Source: Niabella sp.
GTDB lineage: Bacteria > Bacteroidota > Bacteroidia > Chitinophagales > Chitinophagaceae
Direction of reading: 5' to 3'
Length of the DNA: 64,000 nucleotides
Assembly (NCBI GenBank): GCA_017744715.1
Contig: JAGIAT010000014.1
Coordinates: 62,001 to 126,000 of the forward strand
This document shows, piece by piece, positions 43,765-52,842 of the stretch. The notes beneath the pieces were generated by a model. That model was not told the origin of the DNA. It worked only from the letters and a program-made list of their open reading frames with translations, and did not search any database. The position numbers and the translations under genes are program-made. The first letter of the stretch is position 1. Every line of letters begins with the position of its first letter.

Positions 43765-46473
43765 TTACTGTAAATTATAGGTAAACGCAAGATAATAGAG
43801 CCCACCGATGCTGGGGTTACCAATGGCATTGATATAATACTGGTTCAGCAGGTTGTTGGCGCCCAGCTTCAGCTGCGATTTAATGGCGGGCAGCCGGTAC
43901 ATCAGCGCTGCATCCACAATATGCGTGGGGTTGATCCTCCCGGAAGCAAAATCGCCTTCAAAATCGATCTTATCCTGCCAGCGCCAGCTTACATTAAAGC
44001 CAAACAGGTCTTTTGGCCCAAAGCCGGAGTTGCTCAATCCCAGCAGGGCCCTGTATTTGGGTGAATTGAACGAGGCCCTGAAATTATCGGGCACGTCTTT
44101 GATCTCGTCGGAAGAAATATTTCCGTTCACCGCAAAATTCGACGGCAGTCTCCAGTCGATGCTCATACCCCAGCCAAAGGTTTTTACTTTTACATCGGAG
44201 TTCACCACTACGGAAATGCCCCGGTATTTGGCAGGATCGCTTTGATCATAGAATTGCACCACATCCCTTCTTCCGATAAAGTTTTCATACTGCCCGGTGT
44301 ATACATAGGCATCCAGCAACACTTTGTTTTTGATCAGCGCTTTATAGCCCAGTTCATAACTGGCCACACTTTCCGGTTTGATTTCCTTATAGGTTACCGG
44401 TATCCTGTTGGCGGGGTTCGCAATAAACTCCGGCGCCGAATACCCGGGGTTGTTGATGAGGTCGTAGGCCTCCCATATCACTTTATTTCCGCCAATCAAT
44501 GTACCGCTACCCACGGTAAGGTCGATCCATTGTTGCTGGGTACTGGGGAACCGGTAGGCCGTCTGGTATGATAAACGGATGTTGTGATCCTTTGCCGGCT
44601 GGATCACTGCGGTAATGCGGGGCGTAAATTTGCCTTTGAAATATTCATTTTTATCGTACCGGCCCGACGCGGTTAATTTTAAGCGGTCTTTAATAACCTC
44701 CTTTCCAATCTGCATATAAGCCCCCAGCTCATTGATCTTAATGGGGCCATTCACTTCATGAAACAGGGTCTTTTCGCTGTTCAATACAAACTGCCGCCAG
44801 TTACCGCCCACCAGTACATCCACCACATGATTCAGCAGGGATGAAAAGTTGTACTGTCCTTCGGCTACATACAGGTCCGATTTGTCCAGGAACAACCCTC
44901 CGTTCTTATAAATGGGTTTTAAGCGCACAGAATCCCACATCCTCTGGAATTCTGCAGAACCAGCTTCCGGCCGACCCGCATCGGCAACCGAACGGGCCTG
45001 GTTATGTGCATCCAGGTCACCCATACCCGCCATTTTTGCATTCAGGTAAGCAAAGCCATACTCCTGGTACCATTGGGTACTGGGCTTCCACAGCTCGTTA
45101 AACTGGCGCGCAGTGGCGGTAAGGTTGTGGGATTCACCGGCGTTTTCCTGCGTGGTATACGCCCGTGCAAACCAGTTGTCGGACCGCAGTTCAAACTTAT
45201 ACTGCGCAATCTTCAGATCTTTTAACGAATACCGGTCGCTGCCGGTATAGATGGTATTTCCGGTTCCAAACTGTCCCATCAGGATCGCCTCCACTCTTGG
45301 GGTAATCTTATAATGCAGGGCTCCTGCCAGCTTATAGTTGATGGTATTGGGATCAGCCAGCTCATCTTCGGTATATCCCGTTCTCGAAACGGGAATATTA
45401 CCCGGCAGCTGGTTGATATAGGATTGCCAGAACGGCACCTGGGCTCCGATGGCATTCAGCACCAGCGACCGTAAATTAATGGTCGTTTCATCTCCGTATA
45501 CGTTCACCCCGTCATAATTGGGATCGGTTTCACGGGTACCATCTTTAATGGCCCCGTTGGTACCTACACGCCCGTAGTTGCGGTAATCCCGCGCCAGCCA
45601 GTCCTTGGCATGAATATATTCGGAAGTGATCTTATACGCAAATTTCTCGGATACCTTCTGCGCCCATCGCAGTGATAGATTGTAATAGGGCGATGCGCCC
45701 CGCCATTTGTTATCCAGGTTCATCACACCTGTTTTGGCCTGAAAAGAAAGCCCGGTATAATTGAACGGGTTCTTACTGTTTACCAGCAAGGTACCGTTCA
45801 TACCCCCGGAGCCATACAATGCGGACGATGCACCGGGCAACAGCTCCATACTTTCCACGTCAAGTTCGCTCAGCCCTACCACACTGCCTACCGAAAAGTT
45901 AAGCGCGGGCGCCTGGTTATCGATGCCATCCACCTGCTGGTTAAAACGGGTGTTACCACTACCCCCAAATCCTCTTGTAGTGGGTGAGGTAAACGTAAGC
46001 GATGCATTGACCACATCCACTCCTTTTAACTTGGAAATAATATCGTAGTAACTGGCCGCCGGCGTATTCTTGATTGCCGCTGCACTTACCCGTTCGATGG
46101 TAACAGGCGACTCAATAAGCCGTTCTGCCGTGCGACTGGCAGAAACCACCACTTCCTGTCCGAGAGCAGTTCCCAACACCAGGGAAACAGTCACCGGGTC
46201 ATAGGAGTTTACCGTAAGCTCTTGTGTAGCAAACCCCACGGAGCTCACGATCAGTTTTGCCGGCAGCGATGATACCCGGATGGAAAAATTGCCGGTCGTG
46301 TTGGTATACGTACCGGACACACTTCCTGCAACAATTACGGAGGCGGCATTGATCCCTTCCCCGGTTTCGCTGTTCTTGACGGAGCCTGTAATGGTTCCCG
46401 CCTGGGCAAAAGCAACAGCATGGTATAAGCTAAACAGGCAAACAAAGGTTAATAAGCAAAGCGCGCGTCTCAT
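43765..46473 (-). CDS. TonB-dependent receptor with N-terminal carboxypeptidase-like domain
   Basis: The 902-residue protein has a signal peptide (about 1-24), a carboxypeptidase-D regulatory-like domain (about 25-110, ITGSVKNSETGEGINAASV), a plug with IERVSAAAIKNTPAASYYD and GSGNTRFNQQVDGIDNQAP, and a large beta-barrel ending in an aromatic-rich C-terminal strand. It imports an unknown substrate through the outer membrane. No SusD partner is present; a FAS1 lipoprotein follows in the same operon. The substrate, sugar or metal complex, is not predictable. Confidence 0.93.
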   Translation of the reverse strand: MRRALCLLTFVCLFSLYHAVAFAQAGTITGSVKNSETGEGINAASVIVAGSVSGTYTNTTGNFSIRVSSLPAKLIVSSVGFATQELTVNSYDPVTVSLVLGTALGQEVVVSASRTAERLIESPVTIERVSAAAIKNTPAASYYDIISKLKGVDVVNASLTFTSPTTRGFGGSGNTRFNQQVDGIDNQAPALNFSVGSVVGLSELDVESMELLPGASSALYGSGGMNGTLLVNSKNPFNYTGLSFQAKTGVMNLDNKWRGASPYYNLSLRWAQKVSEKFAYKITSEYIHAKDWLARDYRNYGRVGTNGAIKDGTRETDPNYDGVNVYGDETTINLRSLVLNAIGAQVPFWQSYINQLPGNIPVSRTGYTEDELADPNTINYKLAGALHYKITPRVEAILMGQFGTGNTIYTGSDRYSLKDLKIAQYKFELRSDNWFARAYTTQENAGESHNLTATARQFNELWKPSTQWYQEYGFAYLNAKMAGMGDLDAHNQARSVADAGRPEAGSAEFQRMWDSVRLKPIYKNGGLFLDKSDLYVAEGQYNFSSLLNHVVDVLVGGNWRQFVLNSEKTLFHEVNGPIKINELGAYMQIGKEVIKDRLKLTASGRYDKNEYFKGKFTPRITAVIQPAKDHNIRLSYQTAYRFPSTQQQWIDLTVGSGTLIGGNKVIWEAYDLINNPGYSAPEFIANPANRIPVTYKEIKPESVASYELGYKALIKNKVLLDAYVYTGQYENFIGRRDVVQFYDQSDPAKYRGISVVVNSDVKVKTFGWGMSIDWRLPSNFAVNGNISSDEIKDVPDNFRASFNSPKYRALLGLSNSGFGPKDLFGFNVSWRWQDKIDFEGDFASGRINPTHIVDAALMYRLPAIKSQLKLGANNLLNQYYINAIGNPSIGGLYYLAFTYNLQ

Positions 46474-46607
46474 AAATATTAAGAGGTTTAGTGATTTTGA
46501 ATGTTAAAATAACACTTGTTAGTTAAATATAAAAATTTAATTTTCACGGTAAAAGCGCTCCCCGGAAATTTTTTAGGATCAGAAGCCATTCATATTCAAA
46601 GGCTGAT

Positions 46608-46615
46608 TATTTTCG
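46608..46615 (+). promoter_or_regulatory. Near-consensus -7 box in front of purC
   Basis: TATTTTCG is a 7/8 match to TAnnTTTG and ends 4 nt before the ATG at 46620. Confidence 0.4.
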
Positions 46616-46619
46616 CAGC

Positions 46620-47540
46620 ATGTCAAACTTTAATTTTCCAGGCCAAACCGCTTTTTATAAGGGTAAAGTACGGGATGTGTATACCATCAACGACAACCGG
46701 TTGGTGATGATCGCTTCCGACCGTATTTCTGCTTTTGATGTGATTCTGCCCCGCCCTATTCCTTTTAAGGGACAGGTGCTGAACCAGATTGCAGCGTATA
46801 TGCTCCATGCCACCCGCGATATTTGTGAAAACTGGTTGCAGCAGGTGCCGGCCCCCAATGCTTCCATAGGGATCAAATGCATTCCCTTTAAAATTGAAAT
46901 GGTGGTACGCGGGCATTTAACCGGCCATGCCTGGAGAACCTACGAATCCGGGAAACGGGAATTATGCGGCGTGCCGCTGCCCGAAGGCATGCGTGAAAAT
47001 GAAGCGTTTCCCGCGCCCATCATCACCCCCAGCACCAAGGCCGATGAGGGGCACGATGAAGACATCAGCAAGGCAGAAATCATCCGCCAGGGACTGGCTT
47101 CGGAAAGCGAATGGGCAGAACTGGAGCGCCTGGCGTTGGGCCTTTTCAAGCGCGGACAGGAACTGGCCTCCAAACAGGGATTGATCCTGGTAGATACGAA
47201 ATATGAATTTGGTAAAAAGGACGGGGCCATTATCCTGATGGATGAGATCCATACCCCGGATAGCTCCCGGTATTTTTATGCCGATGGTTTTGAAGAGCGT
47301 CTAGCTGCCGGCGAAAAGCAAAAACAGCTGAGCAAGGAATTTGTACGGGAATGGCTGATCGCCAATAATTTTATGGGCAAGGAAGGACAAACCGTTCCGG
47401 AGATGAGCGACGAATGGATCCAAACCATTTCCAACCGCTACATTGAGTTGTACGAAAAAGTGATCGGTACTGCATTTCAGCCGGAGCCGGTAAGCGATGC
47501 GGATTTATACAACCGCATTGTAAAAGCGCTGGAAGCATAA
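46620..47540 (+). CDS. purC: Phosphoribosylaminoimidazole-succinocarboxamide synthase
   Basis: The 306-residue protein is a SAICAR synthetase of the purine pathway: YKGKVRDVYTINDNRLVMIA near residue 11-30, IKCIPFKIEMVVRGHLTG near 83-100 and LVDTKYEFGKKDG near 195. It is the longer eukaryote-like form rather than the short E. coli type, as in other Bacteroidota. The -7 box lies almost at the start codon. A perfect terminator follows. Confidence 0.96.
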   Translation: MSNFNFPGQTAFYKGKVRDVYTINDNRLVMIASDRISAFDVILPRPIPFKGQVLNQIAAYMLHATRDICENWLQQVPAPNASIGIKCIPFKIEMVVRGHLTGHAWRTYESGKRELCGVPLPEGMRENEAFPAPIITPSTKADEGHDEDISKAEIIRQGLASESEWAELERLALGLFKRGQELASKQGLILVDTKYEFGKKDGAIILMDEIHTPDSSRYFYADGFEERLAAGEKQKQLSKEFVREWLIANNFMGKEGQTVPEMSDEWIQTISNRYIELYEKVIGTAFQPEPVSDADLYNRIVKALEA

Positions 47541-47573
47541 AAAAGGAATGATCTGCTTTTATCGCAGATATAG

Positions 47574-47604
47574 CCATCCGCAGCAATAGCGGATGGTTTT
47601 TTTT
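47574..47604 (+). terminator. Rho-independent terminator of purC
   Basis: CCATCCGC and GCGGATGG pair around AGCAATA, followed by eight T residues. Confidence 0.95.
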
Positions 47605-48529
47605 ATAAATGATCCGGCAAACGATCGGCAGCGCGCTTCAAAAACGGCTTTAATTGGTCAATCGAATGCACTACTTTTAAAATTTTTCCATCCGGGCCAA
47701 CAAGGATATGGGTTGGATATGAATTAATATGCAGTTTATCCGCCATAAACGGCCCCGCCTCCGGAATAACTGCATACTGAAGCGCACGTGTTTTTAAAAA
47801 GGCTTCAAGATCCTTTTTTTTGTCAATTGCCAGGCTTACAAACAGTACATCTTTCCGGTCCTTATATGCATCCACCAGGGCATTACAATCGGGGAACTCC
47901 TGCACGCAGGATACGCAATGGATAAACCAGCACTTTAATACAAGCAGCTTCCCCTTTACAGATTCCATTGTATAAGGTTGTCCGTTCAGATCGGTAAAAC
48001 GAAATTCCGGTAACGGCGTTCCTTCCATCTGAAAATTTTTCATCTCAATAGAAGCCAGTTGTGCTGCGGTTGACCGGATATTATCAAGGTGCCCGGCAGG
48101 TTTGTACAATTTGTATACCGGCATCCCCTGAACGAGCCGGATCCTGAAGGCAATTACATCTTCCGTCATTAACCGGTGCAGGAATGTTCGTTTATCAATG
48201 CGATTGGAATCTGCATCCAGACCGATAAAATCCTGCGATAGCTGCACCTGGTCATAAGTATACGCATACCACCTGTCGTAGTCCTTCAGGATTTCCTCCA
48301 GATGAATGGTGTAGTTTTCATCCCGTGCTATTGCAAGTGTGTCGTCCTTTGCAACGGCGGCCGGTTGGGGATCCATATAATGGCAAGATAAAAGGCTCCA
48401 GCAAAAAAAGAACGTCCAATACCTGTTGCGGCAATAACTGCGTAAAAATTGCCTTTGGCGTATCAGTGCATACCGAAATCGCAACCGCCTATAATACCCC
48501 GTACAATGGAGAAGTAGCTTCTTATTCAT
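47603..48529 (-). CDS. TlpA/AhpC-TSA family thioredoxin-like lipoprotein
   Basis: The 308-residue protein has a thioredoxin-fold C-terminal domain (about 170-305) with the redox pair CVSC at 205-208, preceded by KCWFIH, and a cis-Pro region NSYPTHILV near 272. The N-terminal region up to residue 50 contains a membrane-like segment ending in LLSC, probably a lipobox, so the true start may lie downstream of the assigned ATG. The start overlaps the stop of the SMUG2-like gene by 8 bases, which suggests co-translation. It should act in thiol-disulfide exchange in the cell envelope. Confidence 0.8.
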   Translation of the reverse strand: MNKKLLLHCTGYYRRLRFRYALIRQRQFLRSYCRNRYWTFFFCWSLLSCHYMDPQPAAVAKDDTLAIARDENYTIHLEEILKDYDRWYAYTYDQVQLSQDFIGLDADSNRIDKRTFLHRLMTEDVIAFRIRLVQGMPVYKLYKPAGHLDNIRSTAAQLASIEMKNFQMEGTPLPEFRFTDLNGQPYTMESVKGKLLVLKCWFIHCVSCVQEFPDCNALVDAYKDRKDVLFVSLAIDKKKDLEAFLKTRALQYAVIPEAGPFMADKLHINSYPTHILVGPDGKILKVVHSIDQLKPFLKRAADRLPDHL

Positions 48530-49235
48530 GAATCTTCCTTTTTGTTACAACTTTCCCCAGCTCCCGGATATATTTATCAATATACAGCTGCTTGTCTCTT
48601 GACCGGTATTGCTCAATATAACGGGGATGCTCCAAAACTGTTGCCCGTTCAAATAGCCCGGCTTTGTCATTGAGCTTATGAATGAACGTGGCGTTTTTCT
48701 TTCCTAAAATAAACACCTCCGATGTATCCAGTCCCAGGCTGATATGCTTTTTGAGCGATGCAATCATAAACGGCGCCACCATTTCAAAAAGCTGCGGATC
48801 ATCATAGTAGTTTGCATTTACCCATTTTCCATCTTTTGTGTTGCGTACAATGGTCAGCGGAAACGGGGAGTTGATATAAAATTCCCTGTAAAAAGAAGCC
48901 GCCCCACCCCAGGCTTCAATCATAGCATACATAAATACAGAAGATACTTCATGTGTATAGGCCGATTGCATGCGGATGCCGCAAACCTGCTCCAGCCGCT
49001 TGGTATCGGTAAAGGGTACGCCCGTTACACCGGCCCCATGACGGCTGGGATTAATACCGATCAAAAATTTCCGTTGCCGGGTATCCTTGTAATACTTATA
49101 ATAAAAGGCCCGCATTACCTGCATGGTTTCTGGGTTATCCAGGTAGGGATTCATCACCTGGAATCCATCGGGCAGTTTCCCGGTATAGTGTAAATGCCGG
49201 TTAAAATCAATCACCTTGTCTGCAAATGTTTTCAT
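48522..49235 (-). CDS. SMUG2-type uracil-DNA glycosylase family protein
   Basis: The 237-residue protein matches the SMUG2/DUF4918 group: LIGINPSRHGAGVTGVPFTDTKRL near residue 58-81 contains the water-activating GINP motif of the uracil-DNA glycosylase superfamily, and a C-terminal LEHPRYIEQY segment supplies the second motif with the His. It excises uracil or related damaged bases from DNA. It precedes a thioredoxin-like gene with an 8-base overlap, an unexplained pairing. Confidence 0.85.
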   Translation of the reverse strand: MKTFADKVIDFNRHLHYTGKLPDGFQVMNPYLDNPETMQVMRAFYYKYYKDTRQRKFLIGINPSRHGAGVTGVPFTDTKRLEQVCGIRMQSAYTHEVSSVFMYAMIEAWGGAASFYREFYINSPFPLTIVRNTKDGKWVNANYYDDPQLFEMVAPFMIASLKKHISLGLDTSEVFILGKKNATFIHKLNDKAGLFERATVLEHPRYIEQYRSRDKQLYIDKYIRELGKVVTKRKIHE

Positions 49236-49294
49236 CGTCTTTAAAACTATAAAATAATCCGCTTCCTTATAGTTTAATTTTTCAGATGGAAGGG

Positions 49295-49426
49295 CGTTTC
49301 CTTAATGATTTTATGGTCACAGATTGCGCCTGCGGCGCTTTTCTGCGACATGGTTGCTGTTAAAGCGGATGCCCAATCTGCGCAACCTGTCAGGCCCAGG
49401 GCGTGATCTGCGGCTTTAAGGAAACG
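49295..49426. repeat. Nested inverted-repeat element upstream of the IlvD/Edd gene
   Basis: CGTTTCCTTAA (49295-49305) pairs with TTAAGGAAACG (49416-49426), and inside it CAGATTG (49320-49326) pairs with CAATCTG (49374-49380). The element is about 130 bp, G/C-richer than its flanks, and has no coding frame. It fills most of 49236-49484. Confidence 0.6.
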
Positions 49427-49484
49427 ACATTGATCGCATACCTCAAAAATTAATAGTAGATTGCAGCATAACGATATCTTCATT

Positions 49485-51197
49485 ATGAAAGAGGAACAAC
49501 TCAGAAGCAGCAACTGGTTTGGCCGCTCCGGCAAGGATGGTTTTATTTACCGCTCGTGGATGAAAAACAGCGGCATTCCGGATCATGAATTTAAGAAACC
49601 CGTCATCGGGATCTGTAATACATGGAGTGAGCTTACACCCTGTAATGCGCATTTCCGGGAGCTGGCGGCTTCTGTAAAACGCGGTGTGCTGGAAGCAGGC
49701 GGCCTTCCCCTGGAGTTTCCGGTGATGAGCCTGGGTGAAACCCTGATGAAGCCCACCGCCATGCTGTTTCGCAACTTAGCCAGCATGGATGTAGAAGAAA
49801 GCATCCGGGCCAACCCGCTGGATGGTGTGGTACTGCTCTGCGGTTGCGATAAAACCACCCCTTCCCTGCTGATGGGCGCCTGCAGTGTGAACCTGCCCAC
49901 CCTCATTGTATCGGGCGGTCCCATGCTTACGGGAAAATATAAAGGAAACAACATCGGCACCAGTGATGTGTGGCGACTGGCAGCCGGACTGGAAACCGGC
50001 GCGGTAAATGAGGCACAGCTTAACGATATGGAAGGCGCGCTTTGCCGCAGCCAGGGGCATTGTGCCGTAATGGGCACCGCTTCTACCATGGCCTGTATGG
50101 TGGAAGCCCTGGGCCTTTCCCTTCCCGGTAATGCTGCCATTCCCGCGGTGGATGCCCGCCGGAAAGTGCTGGCCCAATATTCCGGCAGCCGTATCGTGGA
50201 AATGGTGCAGGAACAATTGTGTTTGTCCGATATCCTTACCCGGCAGGCTTTTGAAAATGCCATCATCACCAATGCCGCCATTGGCGGTTCCACCAATTTT
50301 GTCATCCACCTGCTGGCCATCGCCGGTCGCATCGGTGTACCGCTCCACCTGCAGGACTTTGATGCGCTTTCTAAAAATATTCCGCTGCTGGTAAACCTGC
50401 AGCCCTCCGGTGCTTTTTTTATGGAAGACCTTTATTATGCCGGCGGCTTGCCCGCGGTGCTCAAAGAGCTGGAAGGCCTGCTGCACGCGGATGCGCTTAC
50501 GGTAAACGGCAAAACCATCGGGGAAAACAACCGTAATGCCGGTTGCTATAACCGGGAGGTAATTGCCACGGCGGCTGCACCCGTCAATACCGCTACCGGT
50601 CTGGCCGTATTAAAAGGAAATATTTGTCCGGACGGTGCGGTCATCAAGCCTTCGGCTGCCAGCGCACACCTGATGCAGCATACGGGTCCGGCCCTGGTGT
50701 TTGAATCGATCGATGATTACAAAGCCCGGATCAATGATGACGACCTGGAGGTGGACGCTAACACCATCCTTGTATTAAAGAACGTAGGGCCTAAGGGCTA
50801 TCCTGGTATGCCGGAGGTGGGCAATATGACCCTGCCAAAAAAATTACTGCAACAGGGCATTACCGATATGGTGCGCATCTCCGACGGTCGCATGAGCGGT
50901 ACCGGCTTTGGTACTGTTATCCTGCATGTATCGCCGGAAGCCGCCCTGGGTGGCAATTTCAGCGTACTGCAAACCGGGGATATGATCAGCCTGGATGTAG
51001 AGCGCCGCACCCTCGACGTGCAGCTTAGCGAGGAGGAACTGGCCCGGCGCAGGAACGCCTGGCAGCCACCGCCCCCACCGGCTTCCAGGGGGTATGTGCA
51101 ACTGTATACCCAGCGGGTATTGCAGGCACACCTGGGTGCTGATCTTGATTTTTTAACAGGCAGCAGCGGTGCGGAAGTAAGTAAAGATTCTCATTAA
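49485..51197 (+). CDS. IlvD/Edd family dehydratase (probable sugar-acid dehydratase)
   Basis: The ATG at 49485 is preferred to a TTG at 49461. The 570-residue protein has iron-sulfur ligands of the family: Cys in CNTWSELTPCNAH, CGCDKTTPS, and GHCAVMGTASTMACM. IlvD/Edd enzymes dehydrate dihydroxy acids or sugar acids. The adjacent SDR suggests a sugar-acid dehydratase such as arabonate/xylonate/fuconate type rather than IlvD, because no valine genes are near. The substrate stays open. Confidence 0.88.
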   Translation: MKEEQLRSSNWFGRSGKDGFIYRSWMKNSGIPDHEFKKPVIGICNTWSELTPCNAHFRELAASVKRGVLEAGGLPLEFPVMSLGETLMKPTAMLFRNLASMDVEESIRANPLDGVVLLCGCDKTTPSLLMGACSVNLPTLIVSGGPMLTGKYKGNNIGTSDVWRLAAGLETGAVNEAQLNDMEGALCRSQGHCAVMGTASTMACMVEALGLSLPGNAAIPAVDARRKVLAQYSGSRIVEMVQEQLCLSDILTRQAFENAIITNAAIGGSTNFVIHLLAIAGRIGVPLHLQDFDALSKNIPLLVNLQPSGAFFMEDLYYAGGLPAVLKELEGLLHADALTVNGKTIGENNRNAGCYNREVIATAAAPVNTATGLAVLKGNICPDGAVIKPSAASAHLMQHTGPALVFESIDDYKARINDDDLEVDANTILVLKNVGPKGYPGMPEVGNMTLPKKLLQQGITDMVRISDGRMSGTGFGTVILHVSPEAALGGNFSVLQTGDMISLDVERRTLDVQLSEEELARRRNAWQPPPPPASRGYVQLYTQRVLQAHLGADLDFLTGSSGAEVSKDSH

Positions 51198-51213
51198 ACC
51201 TTATATATTACGA

Positions 51214-51975
51214 ATGGAGTTCGCTAACAAAACAGCCATAGTAACCGGTGCCGCACAGGGCATTGGTTTTGAATTGTGCCGGCAGCTGGCCGCCGGCGGT
51301 GCGGGTGTGATCCTGAACGATCTGGACCCTGCACTGGCCCAAACGGCAGCAACAACGATCAATACGCAGTTTCCCGGAAGGGTTTATGCCGTTGGAGGCG
51401 ATTGCAGCAACCTCGAGGTGATCCGGCAACTGGTACAGGCTGCCGTTAACCAATACGGCAGACTGGATATTGCCATCGCCAATGCGGGGATCACCTTGTT
51501 TGGCGATTTCCTGGATTATAGTCCGGAGGCGTTTTACAAGGTATTGCAGGTAAACCTGGGCGGTTCTTTCTTTTTGGCGCAGGCGGCGGCGCAACAAATG
51601 AAGGCCCAGAATTCCGGGGGGTCTATCCTGTTTATGTCTTCCGTAACCGGGCACCTGGCGCATAAGGGGCTGGTAGCTTATGGCATGACCAAGGCAGCGC
51701 TGGAAATGCTGGCCCGCAACCTGGTGATCGAACTTTCCGGCTATGGCATTAACATCAACGCCATTGCACCCGGCGCCACGCTTACGGAGCGTACGCAGGC
51801 CGACCCGGAATATGCGGCCAAGTGGGAAAAGATCACACCCGGAGGCCGGCCCGCAACGGTGGATGATATTGCCCGCACGGCCTTGTTCCTCGTTCATGAA
51901 AAATCCCGACATATAAACGGGCAACATATTGTTATTGACGGCGGCTGGAGTTGCGTGGGGGTGCAGCCGGATTAA
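51214..51975 (+). CDS. Short-chain dehydrogenase/reductase linked to the sugar-acid dehydratase
   Basis: The 253-residue SDR has TGAAQGIG near residue 12, NAGITLFG near 88, Ser in MSSVTGHLA, and YGMTKAA with catalytic Tyr/Lys near 155. NDLD after the second strand suggests NAD preference. It starts 16 bases after the dehydratase stop, so the two form an operon. It likely oxidises a sugar or its lactone precursor. The final GGWSCVG tail is usual. Confidence 0.92.
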   Translation: MEFANKTAIVTGAAQGIGFELCRQLAAGGAGVILNDLDPALAQTAATTINTQFPGRVYAVGGDCSNLEVIRQLVQAAVNQYGRLDIAIANAGITLFGDFLDYSPEAFYKVLQVNLGGSFFLAQAAAQQMKAQNSGGSILFMSSVTGHLAHKGLVAYGMTKAALEMLARNLVIELSGYGININAIAPGATLTERTQADPEYAAKWEKITPGGRPATVDDIARTALFLVHEKSRHINGQHIVIDGGWSCVGVQPD

Positions 51976-52041
51976 TAGCATGCGTAATGTCGTCAATCAC
52001 TTGTTGAGAGAACACACCGTCGCGCAGACCAAAAAGAACAT

Positions 52042-52085
52042 CGTCACGTCGACCGAAGCGGAGACGTCTCTACGAAATACCCCTT
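52042..52085. repeat. Isolated copy of the GTCGACCG repeat
   Basis: GTCACGTCGACCGAAGCGGA and the following GACGTCTCTACGAAAT match the repeats at 55.3-55.65 kb. Confidence 0.7.
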
Positions 52086-52167
52086 GATTATCCAGATCTT
52101 TTACACCGGTTTAGGAGAATGTCCCATAAAGGCACCTCCACCTGAGCCGGTATGCCACAACTTTAAA

Positions 52168-52192
52168 AAAGTTACCAAATTTTGGTAACTTT
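52168..52192 (+). promoter_or_regulatory. Perfect 25-bp palindromic operator upstream of parD
   Basis: AAAGTTACCAAA and TTTGGTAACTTT are perfect inverted arms with a single T between them, ending 16 nt before the parD ATG. ParD-type antitoxins bind palindromes in their own promoters, so autoregulation is expected. Confidence 0.8.
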
Positions 52193-52208
52193 ACAAAAAC
52201 AAGATACT

Positions 52209-52460
52209 ATGAGACGGAATACATCTGTATCGCTGGGAGATTATTTTGAAGATTTTGTAGAGCACAGCATCTCCAAAGGACGTTATAAAAATGCAAGTGA
52301 AGTGATCCGCGCCGGGCTCCGGCTCCTGGAAGAAGAAGAAAATAAAGTAAAGGCACTAAAAAATGCCATCCAGGAAGGCATTGATAGCGGAACGGCTAAA
52401 AATTTCAACCCGCAAAAACATTTGGCTGGTTTAAAAGCCGGAAAAAAGAAAAATGGCTAA
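52209..52460 (+). CDS. parD: ParD family antitoxin
   Basis: The ATG at 52209 is chosen because the longer frame starts inside the operator palindrome. The 83-residue protein is a ribbon-helix-helix antitoxin: RRNTSVSLGDYFEDFVEHSI at the N-terminus and YKNASEVIRAGLRLLEEEE, then a variable C-terminus (toxin-binding tail). It neutralises the ParE-like toxin and probably represses its own operon. It overlaps parE by 8 bases. Confidence 0.92.
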   Translation: MRRNTSVSLGDYFEDFVEHSISKGRYKNASEVIRAGLRLLEEEENKVKALKNAIQEGIDSGTAKNFNPQKHLAGLKAGKKKNG

Positions 52461-52752
52461 CTATACGCTCACCCATAAAGCAGTTGAAGATCTTTCGGAT
52501 ATTTGGGCGTATACCTATGAAGCATGGTCAGAGCATCAGGCTGATAAATATTATGAATTACTTATCGAAGCCTTCCGGAAACTTGCAGAAAACCCAACGC
52601 TGGGAAAAAACTATGAAGCCATCTTAAAAGACATCCACGGATTTAAAACAGGCAGACACATTATTTTTTACCGGACACTAAAAGATAAAGTAATTGAAGT
52701 GGTAAGAGTGCTTCATGAAAGCATGGATTTAAGGAACCGGCTAACCGAATAA
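52453..52752 (+). CDS. parE: ParE/RelE-family toxin
   Basis: The 99-residue protein has the RelE/ParE fold: YTLTHKAVEDLSDIWAYT at the N-terminus, YYELLIEAFRKLAENPTLGK in the middle, and HIIFYRTLKDKVIEVVRVLH at the C-terminus. Pairing with ParD and the absence of RelE active-site spacing favour the ParE (gyrase-targeting) type; gyrA is in the same window, but no direct link is shown. Start overlaps parD by 8 bases, a typical translational coupling. Confidence 0.9.
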   Translation: MANYTLTHKAVEDLSDIWAYTYEAWSEHQADKYYELLIEAFRKLAENPTLGKNYEAILKDIHGFKTGRHIIFYRTLKDKVIEVVRVLHESMDLRNRLTE

Positions 52753-52820
52753 GCAAACCATTTACCTATTCTCTGTCCGGATATGCGCTTGCATAATAAA
52801 TTTTATAAACAATCTCTTAT

Positions 52821-52839
52821 TTGCTAATTTTGTTAGCAA
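52821..52839 (+). promoter_or_regulatory. Promoter box overlapping a palindrome, upstream of the DUF763 gene
   Basis: The -7 box TAATTTTG (52825-52832) lies inside TTGCTAA (52821-52827), TTTTG, TTAGCAA (52833-52839), a perfect 7-bp inverted repeat. The ATG at 52843 is 10 nt after the box. Confidence 0.6.
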
Positions 52840-52842
52840 TTC

